Shown here piece after piece: positions 1-8,747 of a stretch of 64,000 nucleotides of DNA. The notes beneath the pieces were generated by a model that worked only from the letters and a program-made list of their open reading frames with translations, did not search any database and had not been told where the DNA came from. Positions within the stretch are counted from its first letter, which is position 1; every line of letters begins with the position of its first letter. This stretch comes from E44-bin88 sp050123275 (GTDB lineage Bacteria; Chloroflexota; Dehalococcoidia; Dehalococcoidales; BS750m-G39). A program made the position numbers and the translations under genes. The stretch covers positions 124,001 to 188,000 of the forward strand of contig JASFHK010000001.1 of NCBI GenBank assembly GCA_050123275.1. The letters run 5' to 3'.

Positions 1-410
1 TGGGCCTGGCCCAGGGTGCGCTGGAGGCGGCCACGGAGTACGCCAAGCAGCGCGTCCAGTTCGGCCACCCCATCTACGCCCAGCAGGCCGTCCAGCAGAT
101 GCTGGCCGAAATGGCCATCCGGGTCGAGGCGGCCCGGGCGCTGGTCTATTCCACCGCCCGCATGGTTGACAACGGCGTCAAGGACTTCACCAAGGAGTCG
201 GCGATGTGCAAGGTCTTCGCCTCGGACACGGCGATGCAGGTGACCACCGACGCCATGCAGATTTTCGGCGGCGTGGGCTACATGCGCGACTACCCCATCG
301 AGAAGATGTTCCGCGACGCCAAGATTACCCAGATATACGAGGGCTCCAACCAGGCCTTGAGGGGTGAGATTGCCTTCAAGCTGCGCAAGAAAAACGTCTT
401 CGACTTCTAG
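1..410 (+). CDS. Acyl-CoA dehydrogenase, C-terminal part (5' end outside window)
   Basis: The reading frame is open from base 3 and has no start inside the window, so this is the last ~135 residues of a longer gene. It reads through AKQRVQFGHPI and FGGVGYMRDYPIEKMFRDAKI to IYEGSNQALR, the helical C-terminal domain of FAD-dependent acyl-CoA dehydrogenases. In the medium/short-chain family the Glu of the YEG motif is the catalytic base, and it is present. The enzyme introduces the alpha-beta double bond of an acyl-CoA and passes electrons to ETF. Chain-length specificity cannot be judged from this part. The stop at 408-410 lies just before a promoter, so the gene ends its own transcription unit. 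Confidence 0.93.
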   Translation, partial: GLAQGALEAATEYAKQRVQFGHPIYAQQAVQQMLAEMAIRVEAARALVYSTARMVDNGVKDFTKESAMCKVFASDTAMQVTTDAMQIFGGVGYMRDYPIEKMFRDAKITQIYEGSNQALRGEIAFKLRKKNVFDF

Positions 411-418
411 CCTTCGGC

Positions 419-448
419 TTGAACTAAACTTCCCACCCGTCTTATAAT
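419..448 (+). promoter_or_regulatory. Sigma70-type promoter for the yceD-rpmF-fab run
   Basis: TTGAAC (419-424), an 18-base spacer and a perfect TATAAT (443-448) lie 36 bases before the first gene of the run. The -35 box overlaps the end of the acyl-CoA dehydrogenase region, so the downstream genes can be expressed independently of it. Confidence 0.7.
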
Positions 449-483
449 TTATAGAAGGTTCGCCCCCGAAAGGGGATTATAAA

Positions 484-999
484 ATGCAAATAAACGTAGC
501 CCAGCAACTCCGCTCGGCGATAGGCACGGTAAGGGAACACGAAGTCGAGGCGGCTCTGGATATAACCGGCGAAGGCAAGACGAGCCCGGTCAGGGGCCGG
601 GTAACTCTGATGCGCACCGACCGCGGCATACTGGTCAAGGGGGCGCTGGGCGCCGACGTCGAGCTTAGCTGCAGCCGCTGCCTGACCCCGTTTCAGTGCT
701 CGCTTAAGCTTAACATCGAAGAGGAATACTTTCCCACCGTGGACGTGGTCAGCGGCGCTTCTCTAACGCTGCCCGACGAGCCGGGGCTCTTTACCATCGA
801 CACCAACCACGAGCTCGACCTGACCGACGCCGTGAGGCAGTACGCGCTGATGGCGCTGCCGATGAAGCCGCTCTGCCGCTCGGATTGCGCCGGGCTCTGT
901 CCGGTCTGCGGTCAGAATCTGAACCAGGGGGAGTGCAAATGCCTGCCCCCGGAAGCCGACCCCCGCTGGTCCAAGCTGAAGCAAATCTTCAGCCAGTGA
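484..999 (+). CDS. YceD/DUF177 family zinc-binding protein
   Basis: The 171-residue protein has the usual DUF177 layout: a beta-rich N-terminal half with CSRCLTPF near residue 62, and a C-terminal cysteine cluster (CRSDCAGLCPVCGQNL, then CKC) that should bind metal. Members of this family sit almost invariably directly before rpmF, as here (34-base gap). In plants and E. coli they are linked to 23S rRNA accumulation and processing. The ATG at 484 follows AAGGGGATTATAAA, which contains a ribosome-binding site. A role in large-subunit assembly is inferred from the family and position. Confidence 0.9.
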   Translation: MQINVAQQLRSAIGTVREHEVEAALDITGEGKTSPVRGRVTLMRTDRGILVKGALGADVELSCSRCLTPFQCSLKLNIEEEYFPTVDVVSGASLTLPDEPGLFTIDTNHELDLTDAVRQYALMALPMKPLCRSDCAGLCPVCGQNLNQGECKCLPPEADPRWSKLKQIFSQ

Positions 1000-1033
1000 C
1001 TTCCAGCCGGGTGAAGAAAGGAACACTTTAGTT

Positions 1034-1237
1034 ATGGGAGCTTTACCGAAGCGAAAATACACCAAGGCACGCCAGGGCATGCGGCGCAGCCACCACGCTA
1101 TAAACGAGCCCGACCTGGTCGAGTGCCCGCAATGCCATAGTCCCAAGCTGCCCCACCACGCCTGTCCTACCTGCGGGAGCTATGCCGGCCGCGATGTCAT
1201 TGAGGTCAAGGGGCCTAAGAAGAAGCCCGAGGCTTAA
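1034..1237 (+). CDS. rpmF: 50S ribosomal protein L32
   Basis: The 67-residue basic protein begins MGALPKRKYTKARQGMRRSH, the rRNA-binding segment of L32. It carries a four-cysteine zinc ribbon (CPQC and CPTC), so it is the zinc-containing form. The C-terminus is lysine-rich. It lies between yceD and fabD, the widely conserved order that couples ribosome and fatty-acid synthesis genes. No anomaly is seen. Confidence 0.97.
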   Translation: MGALPKRKYTKARQGMRRSHHAINEPDLVECPQCHSPKLPHHACPTCGSYAGRDVIEVKGPKKKPEA

Positions 1238-1273
1238 ACTACACCGGCTCTAGCTATTTAGAGAAAGGATGCT

Positions 1274-2206
1274 GTGGCTGATTCAGTGAAGATAGCCTAC
1301 GTCTTTCCCGGTCAGGGCGCCCAGTCGGTGGGCATGGGTCGGGACCTTTATCAGGCTTTCAAGTCGGCTAAGGACGTTTTCGACAGCGCCGATGAGTCCC
1401 TGGGCTTTTCCCTGTCCCGTCTCTGTTTCGATGGGCCCGAGGACGAGTTGCGCCAGACGATTAACGCCCAGCCGGCCATCGTCACCGCCAGTTTCGCCTG
1501 CCTTGAGGCCTGCCGCGAAGCGGGTGTCGCCCTGCCCCCCGCCGATTTCGTTGCCGGGCACAGCCTGGGCGAATACACGGCGCTGGCTGCGGCGGGCGTG
1601 CTCGACTTCGGCCACACCGTCTATCTGGCGCGGGAAAGGGGTCGTCTCATGCACGCCGCCGGCCGGACGAACCCCGGCGCCATGGCGGCCATCATCGGCC
1701 TCGACGGGCTCCCCTTAGACGAGCTTTGCGCCGAGACGGGCACCCAAATCGCCAACATCAACAGCCCCGGCCAGATTGTTATCAGCGGCCCCGAGGCCGG
1801 CATCAACAGAGCGGTGGAATTAGCCAAGTCTAAAGGAGCGCACCGCGCCATCCCTTTGCAGGTAAGCGGCGCCTTCCACACCCCGCTGATGCAATCCGCC
1901 GTTGACGGCATGGCTGGAATCATAGATACTATGGAGTTCAACGACCCCGCCGTCCCCATTATCGGTAACACCACTGCCCGGCTTCTCACCACGGCCAAGG
2001 CGGTCAAGGAAGAGCTGCTCGACCAGCTCTGCAACTGCGTCCGCTGGCAAGAGTCGGTGGAGAACATGGTGGCCGCGGGCGTGGGCACCTTTATCGAAAT
2101 CGGGCCGGGCAAGGTGCTGGCGGGCTTAATCAAACGCATTGACCGCAGTGTTAAAATCATTAATATCGGCGATGCCGAAGCGGTGAGGAATTTCAGCGTC
2201 GATTAG
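1274..2206 (+). CDS. fabD: Malonyl-CoA:ACP transacylase
   Basis: FabD moves malonyl groups from CoA to ACP to feed fatty-acid elongation. The 310-residue protein opens with the FPGQGAQ motif at residue 11. It has the nucleophile elbow GHSLGEY (Ser97) and the catalytic His of SGAFHTPLM (His202), so it is complete and should be active. The start is GTG at 1274, preceded by GAGAAAGGATG. It follows rpmF by 36 bases and precedes fabG by 15, in one operon. The substrate ACP is encoded at the end of the same run. Confidence 0.97.
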   Translation: MADSVKIAYVFPGQGAQSVGMGRDLYQAFKSAKDVFDSADESLGFSLSRLCFDGPEDELRQTINAQPAIVTASFACLEACREAGVALPPADFVAGHSLGEYTALAAAGVLDFGHTVYLARERGRLMHAAGRTNPGAMAAIIGLDGLPLDELCAETGTQIANINSPGQIVISGPEAGINRAVELAKSKGAHRAIPLQVSGAFHTPLMQSAVDGMAGIIDTMEFNDPAVPIIGNTTARLLTTAKAVKEELLDQLCNCVRWQESVENMVAAGVGTFIEIGPGKVLAGLIKRIDRSVKIINIGDAEAVRNFSVD

Positions 2207-2221
2207 GGAGCGAGGTTAAAG

Positions 2222-2968
2222 ATGAACATGAATCTTAATAATAACCGGGTAGCCATCGTCACCGGCAGCGGCCGTGGCATCGGGCGCGCCATCGCCCTGA
2301 AAATGGCCGAAAACGGCACCAGGATGGTGCTCAACGATATCGGCGATATCAAGCCGCTGGAGGCGCTGGCTAAGGAAATCAAAGCCATGGACGTTGAGTG
2401 CCTGCCGGTAATGGGCGACGTCAGCTCGGCCAAGGATGTCGAGAATCTGGTCAACGAGGCCATGTCCGCCTACAAGCGCGTCGATATCCTGGTCAATAAC
2501 GCCGGTATCACCCGCGACCAGATAATACTGCGTATGTCGGAGGAGGACTGGGACAAAGTTATCGCCGTAGATTTGAAAAGCGTTTTCTTATGCACCAAGG
2601 CCGTGCTGCGCCCGATGGCCAAGCAGCGCTGGGGCAGGATAGTCAATATTTCCAGCATCGCCGGTATCGCCGGTAACAAGGGCCAGGCCAACTACGCCGC
2701 CGCCAAGGCGGGCGTTATCGGCTTTACCCGCGCCGTGGCCAAAGAGGTGGCGTCGCACGGCGTCACCGTCAACGCCGTCGCCCCCGGCTTTATCGATACC
2801 GAGATGACCCGCAGTCTCAAGGAGGACCAGCGGCAGGAGCTTAGAAAGCTCGTCCCGCAGGGCGGCGCCGGCACCCCGCGCGACGTGGCCGAGGCGGTGG
2901 CTTTCCTCGCCTCCGAAGGGGCGGCTTATATCACCGGCCAGGTGCTGGGCGTCGACGGGGGCATGTAG
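2222..2968 (+). CDS. fabG: 3-oxoacyl-ACP reductase
   Basis: This 248-residue short-chain dehydrogenase has the Rossmann motif TGSGRGIG, the NNAG motif, and the catalytic triad Ser144/145, Tyr158 and Lys162 (YAAAK). It reduces 3-ketoacyl-ACP with NADPH in fatty-acid synthesis. FabG-like enzymes are hard to tell from other SDRs by sequence alone, but its place between fabD and acpP makes this role by far the likeliest. The ATG at 2222 is followed two codons later by another in-frame ATG, so the exact start is uncertain by two residues. Confidence 0.95.
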   Translation: MNMNLNNNRVAIVTGSGRGIGRAIALKMAENGTRMVLNDIGDIKPLEALAKEIKAMDVECLPVMGDVSSAKDVENLVNEAMSAYKRVDILVNNAGITRDQIILRMSEEDWDKVIAVDLKSVFLCTKAVLRPMAKQRWGRIVNISSIAGIAGNKGQANYAAAKAGVIGFTRAVAKEVASHGVTVNAVAPGFIDTEMTRSLKEDQRQELRKLVPQGGAGTPRDVAEAVAFLASEGAAYITGQVLGVDGGM

Positions 2969-3002
2969 CCACCCGGGACGGCGTTTTTTTAAAGTTTCAC
3001 GG

Positions 3003-3030
3003 TTGCGTATTTCAAAACGGGTGCTATAAT
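3003..3030 (+). promoter_or_regulatory. Internal promoter before nusB
   Basis: TTGCGT (3003-3008), 16 bases, then a perfect TATAAT (3025-3030), 26 bases before the nusB start. The 88-base gap after fabG also carries a T7 run (2984-2990) with only a weak preceding stem. nusB-acpP may therefore be transcribed both from here and by read-through. Confidence 0.65.
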
Positions 3031-3056
3031 ATGATTTTGGTTTCAGGGGAGAACAA

Positions 3057-3473
3057 ATGGGGTTAAGGCGCAAGGCGAGGGTTATCGCCCTCCAGGTCTT
3101 GTATGAGGTGGACTCGGTGGGGCATGACATGGAACGCGCCCTGTCCCCTTTCCTGGAAGACGGCAGGCTGAACGAGGAAAACTCCGTTTTCGCCCGCCAG
3201 CTGACCCGTGGCGTCCTGGAGAACAAGGACGAAATAGACGCGCAAATCAGGAAGTTCGCCACCGCCTGGCCTCTGGAGCAGATACCGGTGGTGGACCGGA
3301 ATATCTTGAGACTTGCAATATTTGAAATTTTGCTTGATAATAGTGTGCCAATTAAGGTCGCTATAAACGAGGCGGTTGAGCTGGCCAAGCTCTTCGGCAG
3401 CAATAACTCACCCAAGTTTGTTAACGGTGTCCTGGGTTCGGTGAGCCGGCTCGCCTCAAGAGAGAAAGATTAG
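3057..3473 (+). CDS. nusB: Transcription antitermination factor NusB
   Basis: The 138-residue all-helical protein starts MGLRRKARVIALQVLYEVD, the Arg-rich RNA-binding N-terminus of NusB. It contains WPLEQIPVVDRNILRLAIFEIL and PIKVAINEAVELAKLFG, both family signatures. NusB binds boxA RNA with NusE (S10) and promotes read-through of rRNA operons. The ATG at 3057 follows CAGGGGAGAACAA. It is followed by acpP after 16 bases. Length and motifs are normal. Confidence 0.96.
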   Translation: MGLRRKARVIALQVLYEVDSVGHDMERALSPFLEDGRLNEENSVFARQLTRGVLENKDEIDAQIRKFATAWPLEQIPVVDRNILRLAIFEILLDNSVPIKVAINEAVELAKLFGSNNSPKFVNGVLGSVSRLASREKD

Positions 3474-3489
3474 GGAGGTACCACAGAAA

Positions 3490-3747
3490 ATGGCCACAGT
3501 TTTCGAAAGGGTTAAGAAGATAGTTGTGGAGCAATTGGGTGTGGATGAAGAGGAAGTTGTCCCTTCGGCCAATTTCGTCGATGACCTGGGGGCTGATTCA
3601 CTCGATCTGGTCGAGCTGGTGATGTCCTTGGAAGAGGAGTTCAGCCAGGAAGGCGCGAAGGTTGAAATACCGGACGAGGACGCGGAGAAGATAGCCACCG
3701 TCCAGGACGCCGTCGACTATATCCACGACCGCGGCGTTAAGGACTAG
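3490..3747 (+). CDS. acpP: Acyl carrier protein
   Basis: This 85-residue acidic protein carries the phosphopantetheine attachment motif GADSLDLVELV (Ser37) and the usual four-helix pattern. It holds growing acyl chains for FabD, FabG and the other fatty-acid synthase enzymes, the first two of which are encoded just upstream. The ribosome-binding site is GGGAGGTACCACAGAAA. It ends the operon, and a strong hairpin terminator follows 43 bases later. Confidence 0.97.
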   Translation: MATVFERVKKIVVEQLGVDEEEVVPSANFVDDLGADSLDLVELVMSLEEEFSQEGAKVEIPDEDAEKIATVQDAVDYIHDRGVKD

Positions 3748-3790
3748 CCCGCTTACCACGGGACCCTGTAGCCGGGGAAAAAGTTAATAA

Positions 3791-3817
3791 AAAAGAGGGG
3801 TAAAACCCCTCTTTTTT
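3791..3817. terminator. Bidirectional intrinsic terminator
   Basis: AAAGAGGGG (3792-3800) pairs with CCCCTCTTT (3806-3814) around a 5-base loop. A T run follows on the + strand and an A run precedes it, giving a T run on the - strand. It sits between the convergent acpP and zinc-ribbon genes and can serve both. Confidence 0.88.
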
Positions 3818-3854
3818 GTTGTTTTGTTGTATAACGATTGTTTTCGGATTGGAC

Positions 3855-4247
3855 CTAGAAGAACCACCAGAAACCGGCGCTCCATAAGGTCACGGCAATT
3901 ATCCAGATGATGCCGCCTACCGTCGCGATAATACCCAGCACCAGTCCGGCCACCGCCATGCCTTTGCCCTTTAGACTGGGGTCTTTGTTAATCTGGCTCA
4001 AGCCGATGCCGCCGAAGATGATAGCCAGGATGCCCAGGAAGCCGAAGAAGACGAAGCCGGCGATGCCCATCACCAGCGCGGCGATAGCCATGCCGCTGGT
4101 TCTACTTCCTGCCGCCGCCGGTGCCACCGGAGCGGGTGCCGGAGCCGACTCTGCCGCCGGTTCCGCTTTTAGCGTTAAAGCCGCGCCGCACTTGGAGCAG
4201 AACTTACTGTTGTCGGGGTTTTTCTCACCGCATTGAGGACAATACAT
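3855..4247 (-). CDS. Zinc-ribbon membrane protein with DUF4190-like domain
   Basis: The 130-residue protein starts with a zinc ribbon (MYCPQCGEKNPDNSKFCSKCG). An Ala/Pro-rich linker follows (about residues 30-50), then two hydrophobic segments (about 53-78 and 96-125) separated by GLSQINKDPSLKGKGMA. This is the pattern of DUF4190 proteins, small membrane proteins of unknown function. The start ATG follows a good GGGAGGTGAAAG ribosome-binding site. It is the last gene before the bidirectional terminator. No partner is evident. Confidence 0.85.
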   Translation of the reverse strand: MYCPQCGEKNPDNSKFCSKCGAALTLKAEPAAESAPAPAPVAPAAAGSRTSGMAIAALVMGIAGFVFFGFLGILAIIFGGIGLSQINKDPSLKGKGMAVAGLVLGIIATVGGIIWIIAVTLWSAGFWWFF

Positions 4248-4349
4248 CTCGGTCTTTCACCTCCCTGATTTTTATATTGAGTATTCTTGATTTTAACCGT
4301 TTTTAATAGGGGAGTAAAGGGGGTGGGGGAATTGGGGGAGAAGACTTTC

Positions 4350-5222
4350 TTAATCTGTCTCGCGAAGCCAGTTTTCTGCAGGTTTGTATTTCGCTGGGCT
4401 ATAAATAGCATCTACTGCAAATTGAATTGTCCTTGAGTTAAAATTCTCCACCCCTTCCTTGGATAATTGCTCATATCGCCATTTATCTGGCGGCGAACCA
4501 TATAGAACTAGATACCTGTTGGGGCTTAAAGGCAATGTCCCAACCGCATCGCGGTTTGCCCATCCTGCTCCTTTTCGAGAGCCTTCGAGGTCGGTTAGCA
4601 CTACGGGTCGGTCGCACGTGACAAAGAAAAAACCTGCAGGAGCAGTTAGAATTACCCAACTCATGTGAGCGATCACTGGTGCCAGATGGGCAACTGTAGT
4701 CATCGTTGTCTCAATCAGGGCTTTACCTTCCTTGTTCTGCTGACGTAATGATTCAAGGAAATCGTTCCATTCTTTATAGGTATAAGAACGAGAGCCTAGT
4801 TGAACATATGGCGTATTTTCTTCAACTTCTATTTCCATTTTTTGTATAATTTTTTTAGCCATACCGCTGGCTTGTTCTAAAGCGTTTACCATTGCTCCAC
4901 TCATCTCTTCGATATATGCGGGGACTCTCAGCGCTAGGTTCCCAATAAAATAAGCAAATAAGAATTTAGAATCGTCGGGGAGAGGGGCTTTCGTAGTTAG
5001 TAGTTCTGTGAGAATGGGGGCGGTCTCGCTCTCAATTCGTGTGTTGATTTGGTCAAGGTCTCCGTTAGGGCTTGGGGAGTAGAACCAGTCTTTTACTGCT
5101 ACATTCCTCGCACTATGAACCAGTTTTGGTTGCTTAGCACCACGGAGATATACCCAACCTGGATGGATAAAACGATTTAAGTAAAAGCGTGGAAGCATGT
5201 GTTGGTGTTTACCAGTTACCAT
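4350..5222 (-). CDS. DUF4238 domain protein (AT-rich, probably acquired)
   Basis: The 290-residue protein begins MVTGKHQHMLPRFYLNRF, close to the KHHFIPQFYLRNF start typical of DUF4238 proteins. It contains the Asp/Glu-rich middle and a CDRPVVLTD segment common in that family. The biochemical role of the family is not known. The gene is plainly lower in GC than mfd upstream of it and uses A/T-ending codons. A TATAAT box (complement of 5240-5245) overlaps the end of mfd, so it may have its own promoter. No TM segment is seen. Family assignment is from pattern memory, so moderately sure. Confidence 0.75.
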   Translation of the reverse strand: MVTGKHQHMLPRFYLNRFIHPGWVYLRGAKQPKLVHSARNVAVKDWFYSPSPNGDLDQINTRIESETAPILTELLTTKAPLPDDSKFLFAYFIGNLALRVPAYIEEMSGAMVNALEQASGMAKKIIQKMEIEVEENTPYVQLGSRSYTYKEWNDFLESLRQQNKEGKALIETTMTTVAHLAPVIAHMSWVILTAPAGFFFVTCDRPVVLTDLEGSRKGAGWANRDAVGTLPLSPNRYLVLYGSPPDKWRYEQLSKEGVENFNSRTIQFAVDAIYSPAKYKPAENWLRETD

Positions 5223-5245
5223 GCGTGTATCCCGTTTTTATTATA

Positions 5246-8200
5246 TCACCCAATCTTCTCTAACAAACCCTCCAAAACCTTCTCCCACCCCTTGATTCTC
5301 CTGTAGTTCAGGCGTATCTGGCTCTTGCCCGCCGTCACGCCTTCGCTTGAAATAAGCTCGATTTTGGCTCTGTCGTAGCTCATCCCCTCGAAAAATCTAA
5401 TGATAATCTCGCCGTCCTCGGTGGTGATGGATTCCACGCCCGCTTTGGTCGCCCGCAGCTTTATTTTGAGCATGTAGAGCAGGTTTCTGACCTCTACCGG
5501 CGGCTTGCCGAACCTGTCGCCGAATTCCTGCGCCAGCGTTTCGAGCTGCTCTTCCTTGTCCACCCTGGCCAGCTTCTGGTAGAGGCTCAAGCGCGTCTCG
5601 ACGTCGGCGACATAGTCCTCGGGGATGAGGGCTTTGAGGGGCAAATCTATAGCGGGCGGGGGTAACGGCGGTTTCTCGGTCTCCGTCTTGCCGGAAAGCC
5701 CCGCCTTCCTGGATTCCACCGCCTCCGCCAAAAGCCGCGTGTAGAGGCTGAAGCCGACGGCGCTGATGTGGCCGCTTTGCCGCGCCCCCAAGAGCGTGCC
5801 CGCCCCGCGGATTTCGAGGTCCTTGAGGGCGATGTTGAAGCCCGCCCCCAGCTCGGTGGCCTCGAAGATGGTCTTCAGGCGCTTTTCGGCGAGTGGGGTG
5901 AGCCGCTTGCCCTTGTCGTAGAGGAAATAGGCGTGGGCCAGACTGGCGCCGCGCCCCACCCGGCCCCGCAACTGGTAAAGCTGGGTCAGGCCGAAGCGGT
6001 CGGCGTTGTTGACGATGAGGGTGTTGACGTTGGGCATGTCCAGCCCCGACTCGATGATGGTGGAGCAGACCAGTATGTCGCTCTCGCCGGCGGCGAAGCG
6101 CCCGGTCACCTTTTCCAGCTCGCCCTCGGGCATCTGGCCGTGGGCGACGGCGATGCGGGCTTCGGGCACCAAGTCCTGTAATTTGGCGGCGATGTAGTCG
6201 ATGCTGCGCACCCGGTTGTGCACGAAAAAGACCTGGCCGTTGCGCTCCAGCTCTCTTATCATCGCCTCCCGGATGAGCCGCTCGTCGTAGCGGGCGACGT
6301 AGCTCTTGATGGGCAGGCGCTGCTCGGGCGGCGTCTCCATGGTGCTCATGTCGCGCACCCCCACCAGCGACATGTGCAGGGTGCGGGGAATAGGGGTGGC
6401 GCTCAAGGTGAGCACGTCCACCTCCTGCCGCAGCTTCTTGAGGTACTCCTTGTGCTTGACGCCGAAGCGCTGCTCCTCGTCGATGACGAGCAGGCCCAGG
6501 TTCTTGAAGACGATGTCCTTCTGCAATAACCGATGCGTGCCGATGCAGATGTCGACGCTGCCGTCGGCCAGACCCGCCGCGATGGTTTCCTGCTCCTTAG
6601 GCGTCTTGAAGCGGCTCAAGACCTCGACCCGCACCGGGAAGGCCTCCAGCCGCTGTTTGAATGTGGAAAAGTGCTGCTGGGCGAGCACGGTGGTCGGCAC
6701 CAGCACCGCCACCTGCTTGCCGTCCGTCACCGCCTTGAAGGCGGCGCGGATGGCGACCTCGGTCTTGCCGTAGCCCACGTCGCCGCAGACCAGCCGGTCC
6801 ATGGGGGCGGCCTTTTCCATGTCGGCCTTGACCTCGGCCTGCGCCTCCATCTGGTCGGGCGTCTCCACGTAAGGAAAAGAGGCCTCCAGTTCCTGCTGCC
6901 AGACGGTGTCCCGGGAAAAACCGTAGCCGGGCACGACCTCGCGCGCCGCGTAGAGCGCCAGCAACTCTTTGGCCACCTCCTCCACCGATTCTTTTACCTT
7001 TTGCTTGGTCTTGTGCCATTCCTGCGTGCCCAGCCGGGAGAGGGCGGGGAGCTGGTCGCCGGCGCCCACGTAGCGGTTGACGCGGTCAATCTGGTCGGTG
7101 GGCACGTACAGTTTATCGTTGGCGGCGTAGCTCAAAATCAGGTACTCCCGCTGGCGGTTCCCCTGTCCCATCCTGACCACGCCGGCGAACTTGCCGATGC
7201 CGTGCTCGACGTGCACCACGTAGTCGCCGGGGGAAAGCTCGATGAGGAACTGGTGGTGGGGCACCGGCCTTCTTTTCACCAGCCGCCTTTGCTTGATGAA
7301 GCCGAAGATTTCGGCGTCGGTGAAGAGATAGCTGTCGCCGTCCATCTGCCACCCCTCCCCCAGCAGCCCCTGCACCAGCGTCAGAGAGCCGGGCGGGGGT
7401 ATCTCTTTTACCTCCTCGACGGGCGCGGCCATGATGTCGGCCTGCTCCAGCAGCTCGGCGAGGCGGCGGGACTGGTGGCTGACGACAATCAAGCGCTTCC
7501 GCTGCTCCAGAAGCGGTTTCACCTTCTTGATGAAAACGGGCAGCTGCCCCGAATAGCCGGGGATGGTCTTGAAGCTCAATCTATGGGCGTCCTCCGCTTC
7601 TTCCAGCCCCCAGGCGCTCAAGTTCAGCCGCGCTTTGGGCTTGATGCGGCGTTCCAGCTCCTTCCGGTTGAAATAAGGGCGCGGGAAGTTGGCGGGCAGC
7701 TCTTTGCGTTCCATCTTCTCGGCGCGCCGCAGCTCGGCCTGCCCTTCCAGCTCGCCGACGGCCTGCTCGATATCGGCTGATTCGTCGAGCACCAGAAGAC
7801 AATCGTCGGGCAGAAAGTCGAGCAGGCTGTCGCTATTGAACAGGGGCGCGTAGAAAGCTAAATCGTCCAGCTCCTGTTTTTCGACCAGTTTTTCCAGCTC
7901 CTGCCGGAACTGCTCCCTGGCTTCGGCGTTACAATTGGCTAAATCCAAACTGTTGGCGATTGTCTCCAGCTCATCTTTGGTGCTCGTCAGCGGCTTGAGC
8001 AGCTCCGTGGCCGGGCCTACCGCCAGCGCTGCTACGGTCGCCGAGGAGCGCTGGCTTGCCGGGTCGAAAAGTCTTACGCTCTCGACGGTGTTGCCCATAA
8101 ACTCGATGCGGGCGGGGAGCTCGCCGGTGGGGGGATAGATATCGACGATGCCGCCGCGGTGGGCTATCGTCCCCGGCACTTCCACCGTGCTTTCCAGCCT

Positions 8201-8692
8201 GTAGCCCATCGCCTGCCACTTCTCTAACAGCTTGAAAATCTCAGCCTCCGCGCCCGCTTTCACGGTATGGACGGCGTCCTTAAACTCTTTATGCGGCGTC
8301 AGCTTGCCAATCAAAGCCGCCGCCGAAACGACCAGCAACGGCGGCGCCTGGCCGTCCAGCCCGCTTAGCGCCGAAAGCGCTTGCACCCTCTCCAGCCCGG
8401 TGCCGGCGTCGGCGGCGACGCGCTCGTAGGGCAGTGCGTCGGGCTCGGGGAAAAGGTTGACCGCCGCTCCCCAGGCGGCTATCTGCTCGTAGAGACGGCG
8501 ACAGTTTTCGGGCCGGGCGCTCGAGACCACCATCGGCCTGCCCAGCGCGCGGTGCAGGGCGGCGATGAGATAGGGCTTGGCCGCCTCCAGCACTACCGCC
8601 TTCGTTTCGCCTTGTGCCTCTTTGAGCTCGTCAAGGAGACGCTGGTAGGGCGGCATCTCTTCGATTAGATTCAGTAATTTAGCGATATCCAT
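5246..8692 (-). CDS. mfd: Transcription-repair coupling factor
   Basis: Mfd removes RNA polymerase stalled at DNA lesions and recruits UvrA. At ~1148 residues it is full length. In order: the UvrB-homology N-terminal region, the CarD-like polymerase-interaction domain (GDYVVHVEHGIGKFAGV, near residue 495), the RecG-like ATPase with Walker A CGDVGYGKTE (~638) and DEEQ box (~740), motif VI region QLRGRVGRG, and the C-terminal TRCF domain. A TTG four codons upstream (8704) is possible, but the GAGGTG ribosome-binding site would then be only about one base from it. It is 13 bases from the ATG at 8692, which I prefer. Confidence 0.97.
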   Translation of the reverse strand: MDIAKLLNLIEEMPPYQRLLDELKEAQGETKAVVLEAAKPYLIAALHRALGRPMVVSSARPENCRRLYEQIAAWGAAVNLFPEPDALPYERVAADAGTGLERVQALSALSGLDGQAPPLLVVSAAALIGKLTPHKEFKDAVHTVKAGAEAEIFKLLEKWQAMGYRLESTVEVPGTIAHRGGIVDIYPPTGELPARIEFMGNTVESVRLFDPASQRSSATVAALAVGPATELLKPLTSTKDELETIANSLDLANCNAEAREQFRQELEKLVEKQELDDLAFYAPLFNSDSLLDFLPDDCLLVLDESADIEQAVGELEGQAELRRAEKMERKELPANFPRPYFNRKELERRIKPKARLNLSAWGLEEAEDAHRLSFKTIPGYSGQLPVFIKKVKPLLEQRKRLIVVSHQSRRLAELLEQADIMAAPVEEVKEIPPPGSLTLVQGLLGEGWQMDGDSYLFTDAEIFGFIKQRRLVKRRPVPHHQFLIELSPGDYVVHVEHGIGKFAGVVRMGQGNRQREYLILSYAANDKLYVPTDQIDRVNRYVGAGDQLPALSRLGTQEWHKTKQKVKESVEEVAKELLALYAAREVVPGYGFSRDTVWQQELEASFPYVETPDQMEAQAEVKADMEKAAPMDRLVCGDVGYGKTEVAIRAAFKAVTDGKQVAVLVPTTVLAQQHFSTFKQRLEAFPVRVEVLSRFKTPKEQETIAAGLADGSVDICIGTHRLLQKDIVFKNLGLLVIDEEQRFGVKHKEYLKKLRQEVDVLTLSATPIPRTLHMSLVGVRDMSTMETPPEQRLPIKSYVARYDERLIREAMIRELERNGQVFFVHNRVRSIDYIAAKLQDLVPEARIAVAHGQMPEGELEKVTGRFAAGESDILVCSTIIESGLDMPNVNTLIVNNADRFGLTQLYQLRGRVGRGASLAHAYFLYDKGKRLTPLAEKRLKTIFEATELGAGFNIALKDLEIRGAGTLLGARQSGHISAVGFSLYTRLLAEAVESRKAGLSGKTETEKPPLPPPAIDLPLKALIPEDYVADVETRLSLYQKLARVDKEEQLETLAQEFGDRFGKPPVEVRNLLYMLKIKLRATKAGVESITTEDGEIIIRFFEGMSYDRAKIELISSEGVTAGKSQIRLNYRRIKGWEKVLEGLLEKIG

Positions 8693-8712
8693 ATTGTTTC
8701 CCAAACACCTCT

Positions 8713-8738
8713 AGGGCTATTCCGTAAGGAATAGCCCT
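8713..8738 (-). other. Perfect hairpin at the 5' end of the mfd mRNA
   Basis: AGGGCTATTCC (8713-8723) and GGAATAGCCCT (8728-8738) form an 11-bp perfect stem with a 4-base loop. The mfd promoter places the RNA start near 8741, so the stem would be the first thing in the transcript. The ribosome-binding site follows directly. There is no T run, so it is not a terminator. Confidence 0.7.
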
Positions 8739-8747
8739 CCAAAAGAG

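Noticed and set aside
6533..7780. 415-residue open frame on the + strand inside mfd
   Set aside because: Antisense to conserved helicase motifs; composition (His/Gly/Leu) is that of a shadow frame.
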